39,591 bases of DNA, from positions 1 to 39,591 of the forward strand of contig NZ_JABFWW010000299.1 of the NCBI RefSeq assembly GCF_013362045.1, written 5' to 3'. The notes below the pieces were generated by a model that saw only the letters and a list, made by a program, of their open reading frames with translations, had not been told where the DNA came from and did no database searches. Shown in pieces: positions 19,069 to 30,613 of the stretch. The first letter of the stretch is position 1. Every line of letters starts with the position of its first letter. The translations under genes were made by a program, and so were the position numbers. Origin of the DNA: Frateuria sp. GTDB taxonomy: Bacteria; Pseudomonadota; Gammaproteobacteria; Xanthomonadales; Rhodanobacteraceae.

Positions 19069-21108
19069 ATGAAAAAAGATTCCGTCATCAAGATCCTCTT
19101 CGTCGAAAAATCGGTCGAGGATGCCGAGCAGGTGATCAGCCTGCTGCGCAACGCCGGCATCGCCGTTCGCCCGGCGCGGGCGACCCAGACTGACCAGTTG
19201 CAGGAGGCGCTGGACGAGTTGGAGCCGGACATCGTGCTGTTCGACCCGGCCGCGGGACTTGAGCTGCGGGAGGTGGCGCACCTGCTCGACGCGCATGGCC
19301 GCGACGTGGCGCTGGTGGCGCTGGTCAGCCAGCTCGACACCCAGAGCGTGGCCGAGATGTTCGCCGGCGGCATCCGCGGCACTGCGCTGCGCACCCAGCC
19401 CAAGCAGCTGATCGCCGTGCTGCAGCGCGAGTTCGAGGCGCTGCATACGCGCCGCCAGGTGCGCCTGCTGGAAGCCGCGCTGCGTGAATCGGAGCGCCGC
19501 TGCGACGCCTTGCTGGACTCCTCCGCCGACCCCATCGCATACGTGCACGAAGGCATGCACGTGCGCGCCAATCGCGCCTACCTCGAGACCTTCGGCTACG
19601 AGGATTTCGACGACCTGCTCGGCCTGCCCGTGCTCGACCTGATCGGCACCGCCGACGCCGAAGCCTTCAAGAACCTGCTGCGCAGCCACTCGCGCAAGGA
19701 AAAGGCGCCCAGCCAGCTGGAGCTGCAGGCGCGCCGCGCCGACGCCAGCACCTTCAAGGCCACGGTGGAATTCGCCCACGCCACCTTCGAGGGCGAGCCC
19801 TGCCTGCAGATCGTGTTCCGCCGCCAGCAGGTCGATCCCGCGCTCATCGCGCAATTGCAGCGCGATGCCGTCACCGGCCTGTTCAACCGCGCCCGCACGC
19901 TGGAATACATCGACGAGGCGGTCGCTGCTGCAGCCAAGGGCAAGAAGGGCCAGACCCTGTTGCTGATCGAGCCGGACAACTGGCAGAGCACCGTAGCCGG
20001 CATCGGCCTGGGCCAGGCCGACGAACTGCTGGCCGCCTTTGCCGGCCGGGTGAGCGCCCTGCTCGGCGAAGGCGACATGGCCGGCCTGCTGGCCGAGCAC
20101 ACCATCGGGGTGGTGCTCGATTCGCGCAGCGACGAGGTCATCAAGCAGTGGATCGACGCCCTGCTGCAGGCCATCGCCCGTGAAATCTTCGACGCCGGCA
20201 CCCACTCCATCACGGTCGCCGCCAGCATCGGCGGCAGCCTGCTGAGCGAGAAGAACGCCAACTCCGAGCTGCTGCTCAACCAGGCCAGCCAGGCGCTGCG
20301 CAACGCCCAGAGCCAGGGCGGCGGGCGCATGGAGCTGCACGACCCGGCCGCGCGCGAGAAAGCCGAGGAGGAACGCGAGCGCTACTGGCTGCAGCTGCTC
20401 AAGCAGGCGCTGACCAACGACGGCTTCGTGCTCTATCACCAGCACACGATCAGCCTGCAGGACGCCGAAGGCGAGTACTCCGAAGTGCTGCTGCGCATGA
20501 ACGGCCCGCAGGGCGAAGTGCTTCCGGGCTTCTTCATGCCTATCGCCGAGAAGCACCATCTCACCCCGGCGATCGACCGCTGGGTGATCAATCGCGCCAT
20601 CGGCGTACTCAAGGCGCGCGATGGCCAGGGCGTACAGACCACCTTCTTCGTCAAGCTGACGGCCGAGTCCATGCAGGACGCGACCTTCCTGGCCTGGCTG
20701 GAAGACCGCCTCAAGCGGGCGGCGCTGCGCCACGGCCAACTGGTGCTGGAGATGACCGAGAGCAAGGTGGTCACGCTGTTGCGCCCGGCGCAGGAGTTCA
20801 TCAGCCGCTGGAAGAAGATGGGCGGGCGTTTCGCGCTGGAGCAATTCGGGTCGGGCCTGAACTCGTTCCAATTGCTGGCCCACATCGATGCGGACTATCT
20901 CAAGATCGACCGCACCTACATGAACCAGCTGCCGCAGCATCCGGAAAACCAGAAGAAGATCGGCGAGATCTGCGTGCAGGCCCACGAGCTGAACCGGCAG
21001 ACCGTGGCCGAATGGGTCGAGGACGCCACCAGCACCTCGCTGCTGTTCGCCTGCGGCGTCGACTTCGTGCAGGGCAATTTCCTGCAGGAGCCACAGCGGT
21101 TGATGTAG
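19069..21108 (+). CDS. fimX: FimX-like REC-PAS-GGDEF-EAL protein with degenerate GGDEF and EAL domains
   Basis: 679 aa; EVLLR replaces EAL, FALEQFGSGLNSFQLL replaces the DDFGTG loop, no GGDEF motif. Confidence 0.75.
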   Translation: MKKDSVIKILFVEKSVEDAEQVISLLRNAGIAVRPARATQTDQLQEALDELEPDIVLFDPAAGLELREVAHLLDAHGRDVALVALVSQLDTQSVAEMFAGGIRGTALRTQPKQLIAVLQREFEALHTRRQVRLLEAALRESERRCDALLDSSADPIAYVHEGMHVRANRAYLETFGYEDFDDLLGLPVLDLIGTADAEAFKNLLRSHSRKEKAPSQLELQARRADASTFKATVEFAHATFEGEPCLQIVFRRQQVDPALIAQLQRDAVTGLFNRARTLEYIDEAVAAAAKGKKGQTLLLIEPDNWQSTVAGIGLGQADELLAAFAGRVSALLGEGDMAGLLAEHTIGVVLDSRSDEVIKQWIDALLQAIAREIFDAGTHSITVAASIGGSLLSEKNANSELLLNQASQALRNAQSQGGGRMELHDPAAREKAEEERERYWLQLLKQALTNDGFVLYHQHTISLQDAEGEYSEVLLRMNGPQGEVLPGFFMPIAEKHHLTPAIDRWVINRAIGVLKARDGQGVQTTFFVKLTAESMQDATFLAWLEDRLKRAALRHGQLVLEMTESKVVTLLRPAQEFISRWKKMGGRFALEQFGSGLNSFQLLAHIDADYLKIDRTYMNQLPQHPENQKKIGEICVQAHELNRQTVAEWVEDATSTSLLFACGVDFVQGNFLQEPQRLM

Positions 21109-21188
21109 CCGACCGCTCCGGCCGGTCGCTTGGCGTGGAAACGCGAGCGTAGATAGGGGCCCATCCCCGCCCAGTTCCAGGAACGCAA

Positions 21189-21216
21189 GAGCCCCGCGGA
21201 CCGCTCCACGGGGCTC
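21189..21216. terminator. Hairpin between fimX-like gene and rplS
   Basis: gagccccg...cggggctc between convergent genes. Confidence 0.55.
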
Positions 21217-21241
21217 CTGCGGTACGGCGAACCGCCGTCGC

Positions 21242-21634
21242 TTATTCGGCAGCGGCAGCCTTGGCAGCGGCCTTGGCGGCCGATACGGCGGCGACGTCTT
21301 CCTTGATGCGGGCCGCCTTGCCTTCCAGGTTGCGCAGGTAGTACAGCTTGGCGCCGCGCACCTTGCCCTTGCGCTTGACCTGCACCGAATCGATCGCCGG
21401 GCTGTGCGCCTGGAACACGCGCTCCACGCCGGTGCCGTGCGAGATCTTGCGCACGGTGAACGCCGAATGCAGGCCGCGGCTGCGCTTGGCAATGACGATG
21501 CCCTCGAAGGCCTGCACGCGCTCGCGGTTGCCTTCCTTCACCTTGACGTTGACCACCACGGTGTCGCCGGGGCCGAATTCCGGCAGCTGGCGGGTGATCT
21601 GCTCGGCTTCGAACTGTTCGATGATCTTGTTCAT
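21242..21634 (-). CDS. rplS: 50S ribosomal protein L19
   Basis: [54 protein letters not shown]. Confidence 0.96.
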   Translation of the reverse strand: MNKIIEQFEAEQITRQLPEFGPGDTVVVNVKVKEGNRERVQAFEGIVIAKRSRGLHSAFTVRKISHGTGVERVFQAHSPAIDSVQVKRKGKVRGAKLYYLRNLEGKAARIKEDVAAVSAAKAAAKAAAAE

Positions 21635-21712
21635 GGCAACCTCTGTGGTTTTTGCGGCCATCCCTGGCCGCGAGAGTCAAAAAGCGGCCGTCCTTGGCCG
21701 CACTCTTCGTTG

Positions 21713-22471
21713 TCAACCGTCGCGACCGTTCTGGCTGGTGTGCTCGCGGCGGAATTCTTCAAGCAACGCGCGGGATGTCTTGTCCAGCGTGCATTGCGCC
21801 AAAAGGTCGGGCCGACGCAGCCAGGTTCGTCCCAGCGACTGCTTCAGGCGCCAGCGGCCAATCGCCGCGTGGTCGCCGGAGAGCAGCACCTCCGGCACGT
21901 CACCCAGTGCGTCATGCACCGGCTTCGCATAGTGCGGACAATCGAGCAAGCCGTTCGAGAACGAATCCTGCTCGGCGGACGTCGCGTCGTTCAACGCGCC
22001 TTCCTGCAGCCGCCCCACCGCGTCGATGACCACCGCGGCGCCCAGCTCGCCCCCGGACAGCACATAATCGCCGATGGAGAGCTCTTCGTCGACTTCGTGC
22101 GCCAGCAGGCGTTCGTCCACACCCTCGTAACGCCCGCAAAGCAAGGCGATGCGCGGCATCTTGGCCAGCGCTTCCACCCTGCCCTGCGTCAGCCGCGCTC
22201 CCTGCGGGCTCAAGTAAATCACGTGCGCCGGTTCCGGCGCCGCCTCGCGCATGGCCTTCATGGCCGCCCGCAAGGGCTCGATCAGCATCACCATCCCGGG
22301 TCCGCCGCCGCAGGTGCGGCCGTCCACGGTGCGGTAGTTGTCGGTGGCGTAGTCGCGCGGGTTCCAGGTTTCCACCTGCAGCAACTGCCGCTGCTGCGCG
22401 CGTCCCACCACACCGACGGCGGCGCACTGGCGCATGAAGTCGGGAAACAGCGTGACGACGTCGATGCGCAT
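21713..22471 (-). CDS. trmD: tRNA (guanine-N1)-methyltransferase
   Basis: [62 protein letters not shown]. Confidence 0.96.
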   Translation of the reverse strand: MRIDVVTLFPDFMRQCAAVGVVGRAQQRQLLQVETWNPRDYATDNYRTVDGRTCGGGPGMVMLIEPLRAAMKAMREAAPEPAHVIYLSPQGARLTQGRVEALAKMPRIALLCGRYEGVDERLLAHEVDEELSIGDYVLSGGELGAAVVIDAVGRLQEGALNDATSAEQDSFSNGLLDCPHYAKPVHDALGDVPEVLLSGDHAAIGRWRLKQSLGRTWLRRPDLLAQCTLDKTSRALLEEFRREHTSQNGRDG

Positions 22472-22485
22472 CGGATCCTCGATTC

Positions 22486-23001
22486 CTAGAACTCCGGATC
22501 CCAGTCCACCACCATGCGTCCGCCGGACAGGTCCACCGAACGCACGTAAGTCCCCTGGACGAAGGGCACCAGCCGCTCGCGCGTGCCGTCCCTCACCACT
22601 ACCACGTCGTTGGCGCCGGTGGCGAACAGGTGGCTCACCCGTCCCAGCGGCACTCCTTCCGTGGTGACGACCTCCAGACCCTCGAGGTCGACCCAGTAAT
22701 ACTCGCCCTTGGCCGGGGGCGGCAGCAGCTCGCGGGCGACATGGATGTCCTTGCCCACCAGCGCCGCCGCGGCATCGCGGTCATCCACACCGGGCAATTG
22801 GCAGATCAGCCCCTTGCCCTGCGGACGCCCGTTGATCCCGGCGGCCTCCATCACCTCGCCCGGCGCCTTTTCGAGCAGCCAGGGCTGGTACTTGAAGATC
22901 TGCGTGCGGGGCTCGGTCCAGGATTCGATCTTGAGCCAGCCCTGCACGCCGTACAGCCCGACGATGCGTCCGACCAGGACGCGCCGACCGGCTTGCGACA
23001 T
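22486..23001 (-). CDS. rimM: Ribosome maturation factor RimM
   Basis: [24 protein letters not shown]...[14 protein letters not shown]; between trmD and rpsP. Confidence 0.94.
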   Translation of the reverse strand: MSQAGRRVLVGRIVGLYGVQGWLKIESWTEPRTQIFKYQPWLLEKAPGEVMEAAGINGRPQGKGLICQLPGVDDRDAAAALVGKDIHVARELLPPPAKGEYYWVDLEGLEVVTTEGVPLGRVSHLFATGANDVVVVRDGTRERLVPFVQGTYVRSVDLSGGRMVVDWDPEF

Positions 23002-23003
23002 CG

Positions 23004-23258
23004 TTAGGCAGCCTGCTGCTTGCCGGCTTCCTTGACCAGGGCGGCGACCTTGTCGGTCAGCTGCGCGCCCTTGGCGACCCATTCGTTGACGCGCTCGACA
23101 TTGAGCTCGAGGCGCTTGTCCTTGCCCGAGGCGACCGGGTTGTAGAAACCCACGTTCTCGATGCTGCGGCCATCGCGCTTGCTGCGCTGGTCGGTGACGA
23201 CGACGTGGTAGAACGGACGGCCCTTGGCGCCGCCGCGCGAAAGACGAATCTTGACCAT
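23004..23258 (-). CDS. rpsP: 30S ribosomal protein S16
   Basis: [41 protein letters not shown]. Confidence 0.96.
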   Translation of the reverse strand: MVKIRLSRGGAKGRPFYHVVVTDQRSKRDGRSIENVGFYNPVASGKDKRLELNVERVNEWVAKGAQLTDKVAALVKEAGKQQAA

Positions 23259-23363
23259 AAGTAAAAGCTCCAGAGGTGCCGGCGATACCGGCAGCACGCA
23301 CGGGATCCGCGCGCGGTAAACGCGGCATTTTAGTGGAATTTCGGTAAAAGGGAAGCCCTGGAC

Positions 23364-23481
23364 GGGGAACGGGGAACGGGGAACGGGTTGTCGCAACCTG
23401 GCGGGCTTTCCGCGAGCGCGCATCGCTGGCGCAGGGATCTGGGCGGAACGGGGAGCTACGTGTTCCCCGTTCCCCGTTCCC
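23364..23481. repeat. Inverted arrays of the heptamer GGGGAAC/GTTCCCC between ffh and rpsP
   Basis: Three ggggaac units at 23364-23384; gttcccc gttcccc gttccc at 23462-23481. Confidence 0.75.
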
Positions 23482-23489
23482 TGCTCCAC

Positions 23490-24872
<1,383 letters not shown>

Positions 24873-25075
24873 GGGCTGGCTACGGCATCGGCAGGAACAA
24901 GCAGGCCAATATATCAGAGGGCTCCGCCGGCGGCGGTTTCGAAGACCCTGGCATGGTCGAGGGCACCGGAATTCGTCGCCTGCGGCCGCAGGCCGACCGT
25001 TGCAGCCGTCCATGGCACCGTGGAGTGGCCCATGCGCATGGCCCGGAGGGGCTTCGTTCACCCGGCGCAAGCCGT

Positions 25076-25912
25076 ATGCGACACTTCCCGCTCATGTTGC
25101 CCGCCCTCTCGCTCATCGCCATCGCCTGCTACCTGCTTGCCTCCGGCCTGCTCGCGTGGCCGCTGTTCGGACGCGGGAGAACGGCGCCACCGGCCTTCTG
25201 GCAAAGCCCTGCCCTGACGGTGGCGACGCTGGCCGTACTTGCGCACGCCGGCGTCCTGCTGGGCATGCACCGTGGCGCGCTGGACCTGCATTTCTTCGCC
25301 GCGCTGTCGCTGGTCGCCTGCGTGGTTTCGGCGCTCACCCTGCTTGTCAACCTGAGCCGGCCCGTCGCCGCACTCGGCGTTGCGGTATTCCCGCTGGCGG
25401 CGGTGCTGCTGGCGGTGGACAGCTTCCTGGCGCCACCCACCACGCCCGTGGCGATGGACTGGCAGATCAAGCTGCACGTGACGGTGGCGCTGGTGGCGTT
25501 CAGCCTGCTGTCGATCGCCGCAGTGCTGGCGCTCGGCCTGGCGGTACAGGAACGCGGCCTGCGCCATCGGCAGTTCGGTCCCTGGCTGCGCGCGTTGCCG
25601 CCGCTGACGCTGACCGAGGCGCTGCTGTTCCGCATGATTGCGGCAGGCTTTGCCCTGCTCACGCTGACCCTGGTCACCGGCGCGCTGTTCGTGGGCAACC
25701 TGTTCGGCCAGCACCTGGTGCACAAGACGGTTCTATCGATCGTCGCCTGGCTGGTGTTCGGCGTGCTGCTCTACGGGCGCTGGCGCTTCGGCTGGCGCGG
25801 ACGCCGCGCAGTCAACCTGACGCTGATCGGCATGGCGGTGCTGGTGCTGGCGTTCTTCGGCTCGAAGTTCGTGCTGGAACTGGTCCTGCATCGGCCGCTG
25901 CCGCGGCTCTAG
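25076..25912 (+). CDS. ypjD: CcsA/HemX-like inner membrane protein YpjD
   Basis: Multi-TM; adjacent and divergent to ffh; HKTVLSIVAWLVFGVLLYGRWRFGWRGRRAVNLTLIGM. Confidence 0.82.
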   Translation: MRHFPLMLPALSLIAIACYLLASGLLAWPLFGRGRTAPPAFWQSPALTVATLAVLAHAGVLLGMHRGALDLHFFAALSLVACVVSALTLLVNLSRPVAALGVAVFPLAAVLLAVDSFLAPPTTPVAMDWQIKLHVTVALVAFSLLSIAAVLALGLAVQERGLRHRQFGPWLRALPPLTLTEALLFRMIAAGFALLTLTLVTGALFVGNLFGQHLVHKTVLSIVAWLVFGVLLYGRWRFGWRGRRAVNLTLIGMAVLVLAFFGSKFVLELVLHRPLPRL

Positions 25913-25979
25913 CGTAGGGTGGGCTTCAGCCCACCGGCTCTGGCCGGAAAGCAGCGGTGGGCTGAAGCCCACCCTACGC
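25912..25979. repeat. Perfect 25-bp inverted repeat (REP-like, nested palindromes) between convergent genes
   Basis: gcgtagggtgggcttcagcccaccg [18 nt] cggtgggctgaagcccaccctacgc. Confidence 0.9.
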
Positions 25980-25989
25980 CACCCTCGCA

Positions 25990-27381
25990 TCAAGCGTCGC
26001 GGCAAGCGTCGATGGCCTGCGCCAGGCGCTCCACGCCGATGACTTCCATCTCGCCCACCTTGCCTTTCTTCGGTGCGTTGGCCTTGGGCACGATGGCGCG
26101 GCGGAAGCCGTGGGTGGCCGCTTCCTTCAGGCGCTCCTCGCCGTTGGGCACGGGACGGATCTCGCCGGAAAGGCCGACCTCGCCGAAGGCGATGGTCTTG
26201 TCCGGCAGAGGGCGGTCGCGCAACGACGACAGCACGGCCAGCAGCACCGGCAGGTCGGCCGCGGTTTCCTGCACGCGGATGCCGCCGACCACGTTGACGA
26301 ACACGTCCTGGTCGTAGGCCGCCACGCCGCCGTGGCGGTGCAGCACTGCCAGCAGCATGGCCAGGCGATTCTGCTCCAGGCCCAGCGCCACGCGGCGCGG
26401 GTTGCCCAGCGAGCTCTGGTCGACCAGCGCCTGCACTTCGACCAGCAGCGGGCGGGTGCCTTCGCGGGTGACCATCACCGCGCTGCCGGAGGTCGGCCCG
26501 CTGTGCGCGGAAAGGAAGATCGCCGACGGATTGGGCACCTCGCGCAGTCCCTTGTCCGACATGGCGAAGACGCCCAGCTCGTTGACCGCGCCGAAGCGGT
26601 TCTTGAACGCGCGCAGCACGCGGAAGCGGCTGCCCGACTCGCCCTCGAAATACAGCACCGCGTCGACCATGTGCTCGAGCACGCGCGGGCCGGCGATGCC
26701 GCCCTCCTTGGTCACGTGGCCGACCAGGAACACGCTGGTGCCGGTTTCCTTGGCGAAGCGCGTGAGCTTGGCCGCCGACTCGCGCACCTGGCTGACCGAT
26801 CCCGGCGCCGCGGTGAGCAGTTCCGTCCAGATGGTCTGGATCGAGTCGATCACCAGCACGTGCGGGCGTGTCGCAATGGCCTGCTCGAGGATGCGCTCGA
26901 TGCAGGTCTCGGCCAGCGCCTTGAGCGGCTCCAGCGGCAGGCCCAGGCGCTGCGCGCGCGCGGCCACCTGCGAGAGCGATTCCTCGCCGGTGACATAGAC
27001 GCTCGCCAGATGCGCGCCCAGCGTGCCCAGCATCTGCAGCAGCAGTGTGGACTTGCCGATGCCCGGATCGCCGCCGATCAGCACCACCGAGCCTTGCACC
27101 AACCCGCCGCCGAGTACCCGATCGAGCTCACCGATGCCGGTGTGCGTGCGCGCCTCGGTGGTCAGCGCCACCGAAGTGAGCGGCGTGACCTTGGCCGAGC
27201 CGGCGGCAGTGCCGGCGTAGCTGGAACGTTGCGCGCCGACCGAGGTCTTCGCCGTGGACGCGGGCGCCAGCACGACTTCGCTCAGCGTGTTCCACACGCC
27301 GCATTCGACGCACTGGCCCTGCCACTTCGAGTGTTCCGCGCCGCAATCGGTGCAGACGTAGGCGGTCTTGGCTTTGGCCAT
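25990..27381 (-). CDS. radA: DNA repair protein RadA
   Basis: YVCTDCGAEHSKWQGQCVECGVWNT zinc finger, GGDPGIGKSTLLLQ, KNRFGAVNELGVF. Confidence 0.96.
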   Translation of the reverse strand: MAKAKTAYVCTDCGAEHSKWQGQCVECGVWNTLSEVVLAPASTAKTSVGAQRSSYAGTAAGSAKVTPLTSVALTTEARTHTGIGELDRVLGGGLVQGSVVLIGGDPGIGKSTLLLQMLGTLGAHLASVYVTGEESLSQVAARAQRLGLPLEPLKALAETCIERILEQAIATRPHVLVIDSIQTIWTELLTAAPGSVSQVRESAAKLTRFAKETGTSVFLVGHVTKEGGIAGPRVLEHMVDAVLYFEGESGSRFRVLRAFKNRFGAVNELGVFAMSDKGLREVPNPSAIFLSAHSGPTSGSAVMVTREGTRPLLVEVQALVDQSSLGNPRRVALGLEQNRLAMLLAVLHRHGGVAAYDQDVFVNVVGGIRVQETAADLPVLLAVLSSLRDRPLPDKTIAFGEVGLSGEIRPVPNGEERLKEAATHGFRRAIVPKANAPKKGKVGEMEVIGVERLAQAIDACRDA

Positions 27382-27460
27382 GGTGGTTTCCGGATGCGAG
27401 GACAGCGAGATTAGCCCGCCCCGCTCGCACCGCGCGAGACGGTAAAGGCTGAAACCACGG

Positions 27461-28549
27461 TCAGCCTTCGTCTTCGACGAACAGCACGCGGCGGGTCATG
27501 CCGCAGGTGAGGTCGTAGCTGATCGTGCCGGCATGGCGCGCAACGGCCTCCACCGGCAACCCTTCGCCCCACAGGAAGACGCGGTCGCCGACCTTCGCCT
27601 GCGGCGCGTCGCGCAGGTCCAGCGTGATGAGATCCATCGAAACACGGCCGATCAGCGGCACGCAGGTGTTGCCGACCAGCACGGGCGTGCCGCTGGCGGC
27701 GCTGCGCGGATAGCCGTCACCGTAGCCGACCGCGGCGACGCCGACCGGCATGTCCTCCGGACAGGTCCAGGTGCCGTTGTAGCCGATGCGTTCGCTTTTA
27801 CGCACGTGATTGACGGCGATCAGCCGCGTGGCCAGCGTCATCGCGGGACGGAAGCCGAAGTCGGCACCGCTCTTGCCATCGACCACCGACAGTCCGTACA
27901 GCAGGCCGCCGGTGCGCACCCAGTCCACTCGCGCCTCGGGCCAGCCCAGCACGGCGGCGGAGTTGGACAGCGAACGCGGGCCGGCGAGGCCGCCGGTGGC
28001 CTCCTCGAAGCGGGCGATCTGCCGGCGCGTGGTGTCGCCGTCGAATACCTCCGACTCGGCGAAATGGCTGAGCAGGCCGATCTCCGGGTCGAGGCCGGGC
28101 ATCGCGGCCAGGCGCGCATGCACGTCGGCCGCGCGCTCCGGAGCAAAGCCCAGGCGGTGCATGCCGCTGTCGATCTTCAGCCACACGCGCAGGCGTCCGC
28201 GGCCGGGGCGGGCTTCGGCCAGCCAATGCAGTTGTGCCTCGTGGTGAATCGCGGCGTCCAGTTGCAGCCGTTGCATTTCGGCGATGTCGCCAGCCTGGTC
28301 GGGGCCCGCCAGCACCACGATGCGCTGGCGATGGCCGGCCGCGCGCAGGCGCAGGCCATCGCCCAGCGCGGCCACGGCGAAGCATTCGGCGTCGGCATCC
28401 AGCGCGCGCGCGACGCGCTCCAGGCCGTGGCCGTAGGCGTCGGCCTTGACCACGGCCATCACCCGCGCCGGCGCCGCCATCGCCTTGATGCGGGCGAGGT
28501 TGTGACGCAACGCGCCCAGATGGATGGTGGCGGTGGTGGTGCGGCTCAT
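27461..28549 (-). CDS. alr: Alanine racemase
   Basis: VMAVVKADAYGHGLERVARAL, GYGDGYPRSAASGTPVLVG, GRVSMDLITLDL. Confidence 0.94.
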   Translation of the reverse strand: MSRTTTATIHLGALRHNLARIKAMAAPARVMAVVKADAYGHGLERVARALDADAECFAVAALGDGLRLRAAGHRQRIVVLAGPDQAGDIAEMQRLQLDAAIHHEAQLHWLAEARPGRGRLRVWLKIDSGMHRLGFAPERAADVHARLAAMPGLDPEIGLLSHFAESEVFDGDTTRRQIARFEEATGGLAGPRSLSNSAAVLGWPEARVDWVRTGGLLYGLSVVDGKSGADFGFRPAMTLATRLIAVNHVRKSERIGYNGTWTCPEDMPVGVAAVGYGDGYPRSAASGTPVLVGNTCVPLIGRVSMDLITLDLRDAPQAKVGDRVFLWGEGLPVEAVARHAGTISYDLTCGMTRRVLFVEDEG

Positions 28550-28615
28550 GGGTGACGGGATTGGAGATGGGCGATTCGGAATTCCGCGAAAGGCAAAGGC
28601 CTTCCCTTCTTCCCC

Positions 28616-28650
28616 GCCCTCTCCTCCGGGCGTTGCCCAGAAGAGAGGGC
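28616..28650. repeat. REP-like CCCTCTC/GAGAGGG inverted repeat between dnaB and alr
   Basis: gccctctc...gagagggc, 8-bp arms. Confidence 0.5.
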
Positions 28651-28706
28651 GCCAGGAGCGTGGCGGCTCTTGCGAATCCCGGCTTCCGGTTGCCGACTCA
28701 CAGCCT

Positions 28707-30104
28707 TCAATCGAACGACCCGACGAAGGAGTCCGGCGCGTAGTTCTCGAACTTGGTGTAGTGACCGAGGAAGGTCAGCTTCACCGTGTCGGTCGGGCCG
28801 TTTCGCTGCTTGCCGATGATGATCTCGGCCAGGCCTTTGTCGGGCGATTCCTTGTTGTAGTACTCGTCGCGGTAGATGAACATGATCACGTCCGCGTCCT
28901 GCTCGATGGCGCCCGACTCGCGCAGGTCGGACATCATCGGGCGCTTGTCGGCGCGCTGTTCCAGCGAACGGTTCAACTGCGACAGGGCGATCACCGGCAC
29001 GTTCAGCTCCTTGGCGAGGCCCTTGAGTGAACGCGAGATTTCTGAAATCTCGGTGGCGCGGTTCTCCTTGTTCCCGGGCACCTGCATCAGCTGCAGGTAG
29101 TCGATCACGATCAGCCCCAGGCCGCCGTGCTCGCGGTGCAGGCGGCGCGCGCGCGAGCGCAGCTCCACCGGCGAGAGGCCGGGCGTGTCGTCGATGAAGA
29201 TCTTGGCCTCGGAGAGGATCGCGATGGCGTTGGTCACGCGCGGCCAGTCCTCCTCGGACAGGTCGCCGTTGCGCAGGTGCTGCTGGTGGATGCGGCCGAT
29301 CGAGGAGATCAGGCGGAAGGCCAGCTGCGAGGCGGACATTTCCATCGAGAAGATCACCACCGCCTTCTTCGCGCGCAGCGCGGCGGCCTCGGCGATGTTG
29401 ACGGAGAAGGCGGTCTTGCCCATCGAGGGGCGCGCCGCGACGATGATCAGGTCGGAAGGCTGCAGGCCGGAGGTCAACTCGTCCAGGTCGTTGAAGCCGG
29501 TGGAGATGCCGGTCAACTGGCCGCGGTTTTCGTAGCGCTCGGTGAGCAGGCGGAAGGCGTCCTTGACCGCCTCGCGCATGGACACCGAATCCTTCTTGCC
29601 GCGCGCGCCCGACTCGGCGATCTTGAACACCGCCTGCTCGGCGTTCTCCAGCACCTCCTGCACGCTCTTGCCCTCGGGCCGGTAGCCGTCCTCGGTGATG
29701 CCGGTGCCGGCGTCGATCAGCTGCCGCAGCACCGATTTCTCGCGCACGATGTCCGCATAGGCAGCGATGTTGGCCGCGCTCGGCGTGGCGTTGGCCAGCT
29801 CGATCAGGTAGCTGGCGCCGCCGACCATCTCGGCCAGGCCGTTGGCCTCGAACCAGTCGCCCAGGGTGACCGCGTCGCAGGGCATGCCCTTGTTGGCCAG
29901 CTCGTTGATCGCGCGCCAGATCAGGCGGTGGTCCTTGCGGTAGAAGTCGCCCTCGCCCAGCTTGTCGGCCACCTTGTCCAGGGCGTCGGGGGCCAGCATC
30001 AGGCCGCCCAGTACGGCCTGCTCGGCATCGATCGAATGCGGCGGCACGCGCAGCGCCTCGACGGCGGATGCGTGGCCGCTCTTGCGCTCGGGAACGAAGG
30101 ACAT
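28707..30104 (-). CDS. dnaB: Replicative DNA helicase DnaB
   Basis: RVPPHSIDAEQAVLGGLMLAPDALDKV, IVAARPSMGKTAFSVNIAE, DLRESGAIEQDADVIMFIYRDEYY. Confidence 0.97.
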   Translation of the reverse strand: MSFVPERKSGHASAVEALRVPPHSIDAEQAVLGGLMLAPDALDKVADKLGEGDFYRKDHRLIWRAINELANKGMPCDAVTLGDWFEANGLAEMVGGASYLIELANATPSAANIAAYADIVREKSVLRQLIDAGTGITEDGYRPEGKSVQEVLENAEQAVFKIAESGARGKKDSVSMREAVKDAFRLLTERYENRGQLTGISTGFNDLDELTSGLQPSDLIIVAARPSMGKTAFSVNIAEAAALRAKKAVVIFSMEMSASQLAFRLISSIGRIHQQHLRNGDLSEEDWPRVTNAIAILSEAKIFIDDTPGLSPVELRSRARRLHREHGGLGLIVIDYLQLMQVPGNKENRATEISEISRSLKGLAKELNVPVIALSQLNRSLEQRADKRPMMSDLRESGAIEQDADVIMFIYRDEYYNKESPDKGLAEIIIGKQRNGPTDTVKLTFLGHYTKFENYAPDSFVGSFD

Positions 30105-30207
30105 GGGTTGGGCTTCCTCGCAGACGACTGCGCCCGACCGGCGACCGGGCGGCAGGCATGAGCCGGAAGCATACGCGTCGGCCTCTCAGCCGACGAGACA
30201 ATAAGTC

Positions 30208-30237
30208 TGTGGAAAACCTGTGGGTGCCGGTGGATAA
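30208..30237 (-). promoter_or_regulatory. Two candidate DnaA-box-like 9-mers upstream of dnaB
   Basis: Minus strand TTTTCCACA (30208-30216) and TTATCCACC (30229-30237). Confidence 0.3.
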
Positions 30238-30258
30238 AACCGGCGCGGCGGGCGTCGA

Positions 30259-30525
30259 CTAGCGCAGCTGGCTGTCCTTGCTGCCGCGGCGGTTGTAGCC
30301 GCCGACCGCACGCTGCGCCTTGTCCTGCGCTTCCTGGCAGGCGACGCAGAGCCGCACGCCCGGCACGGCCTGGCGCCGCGCCTCGGGGATGGGCGCATCG
30401 CACTCCTCGCAGTGGCTCAGGCCCGGCCCCTGCGGCAGCTTGCTGCGCGCGCGCTTGATCGCGTCCTTGACGGTCGCGTCGATCTGGTCCTGCACGGCGC
30501 CGTCGCCTGCCCAGCCGATCGCCAT
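30259..30525 (-). CDS. DksA/TraR C4-type zinc finger protein (YbiI-like)
   Basis: GPGLSHCEECDAPIPEARRQAVPGVRLCVACQEAQD with four Cys. Confidence 0.85.
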   Translation of the reverse strand: MAIGWAGDGAVQDQIDATVKDAIKRARSKLPQGPGLSHCEECDAPIPEARRQAVPGVRLCVACQEAQDKAQRAVGGYNRRGSKDSQLR

Positions 30526-30613
30526 GGCGTTCTCCACAAGATCATCGGGGATACCGATGCTAGCGTGTTGCGCGTGAATGCAGGCGCGAAGGCCGCCATT
30601 GCAGGAGAACCGC

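Noticed and set aside
18964-21492. 842-aa minus-strand ORF antisense to the FimX-like gene
   Set aside because: Complementary frame of a protein with clear REC/PAS/GGDEF/EAL homology; extends across the rplS terminator
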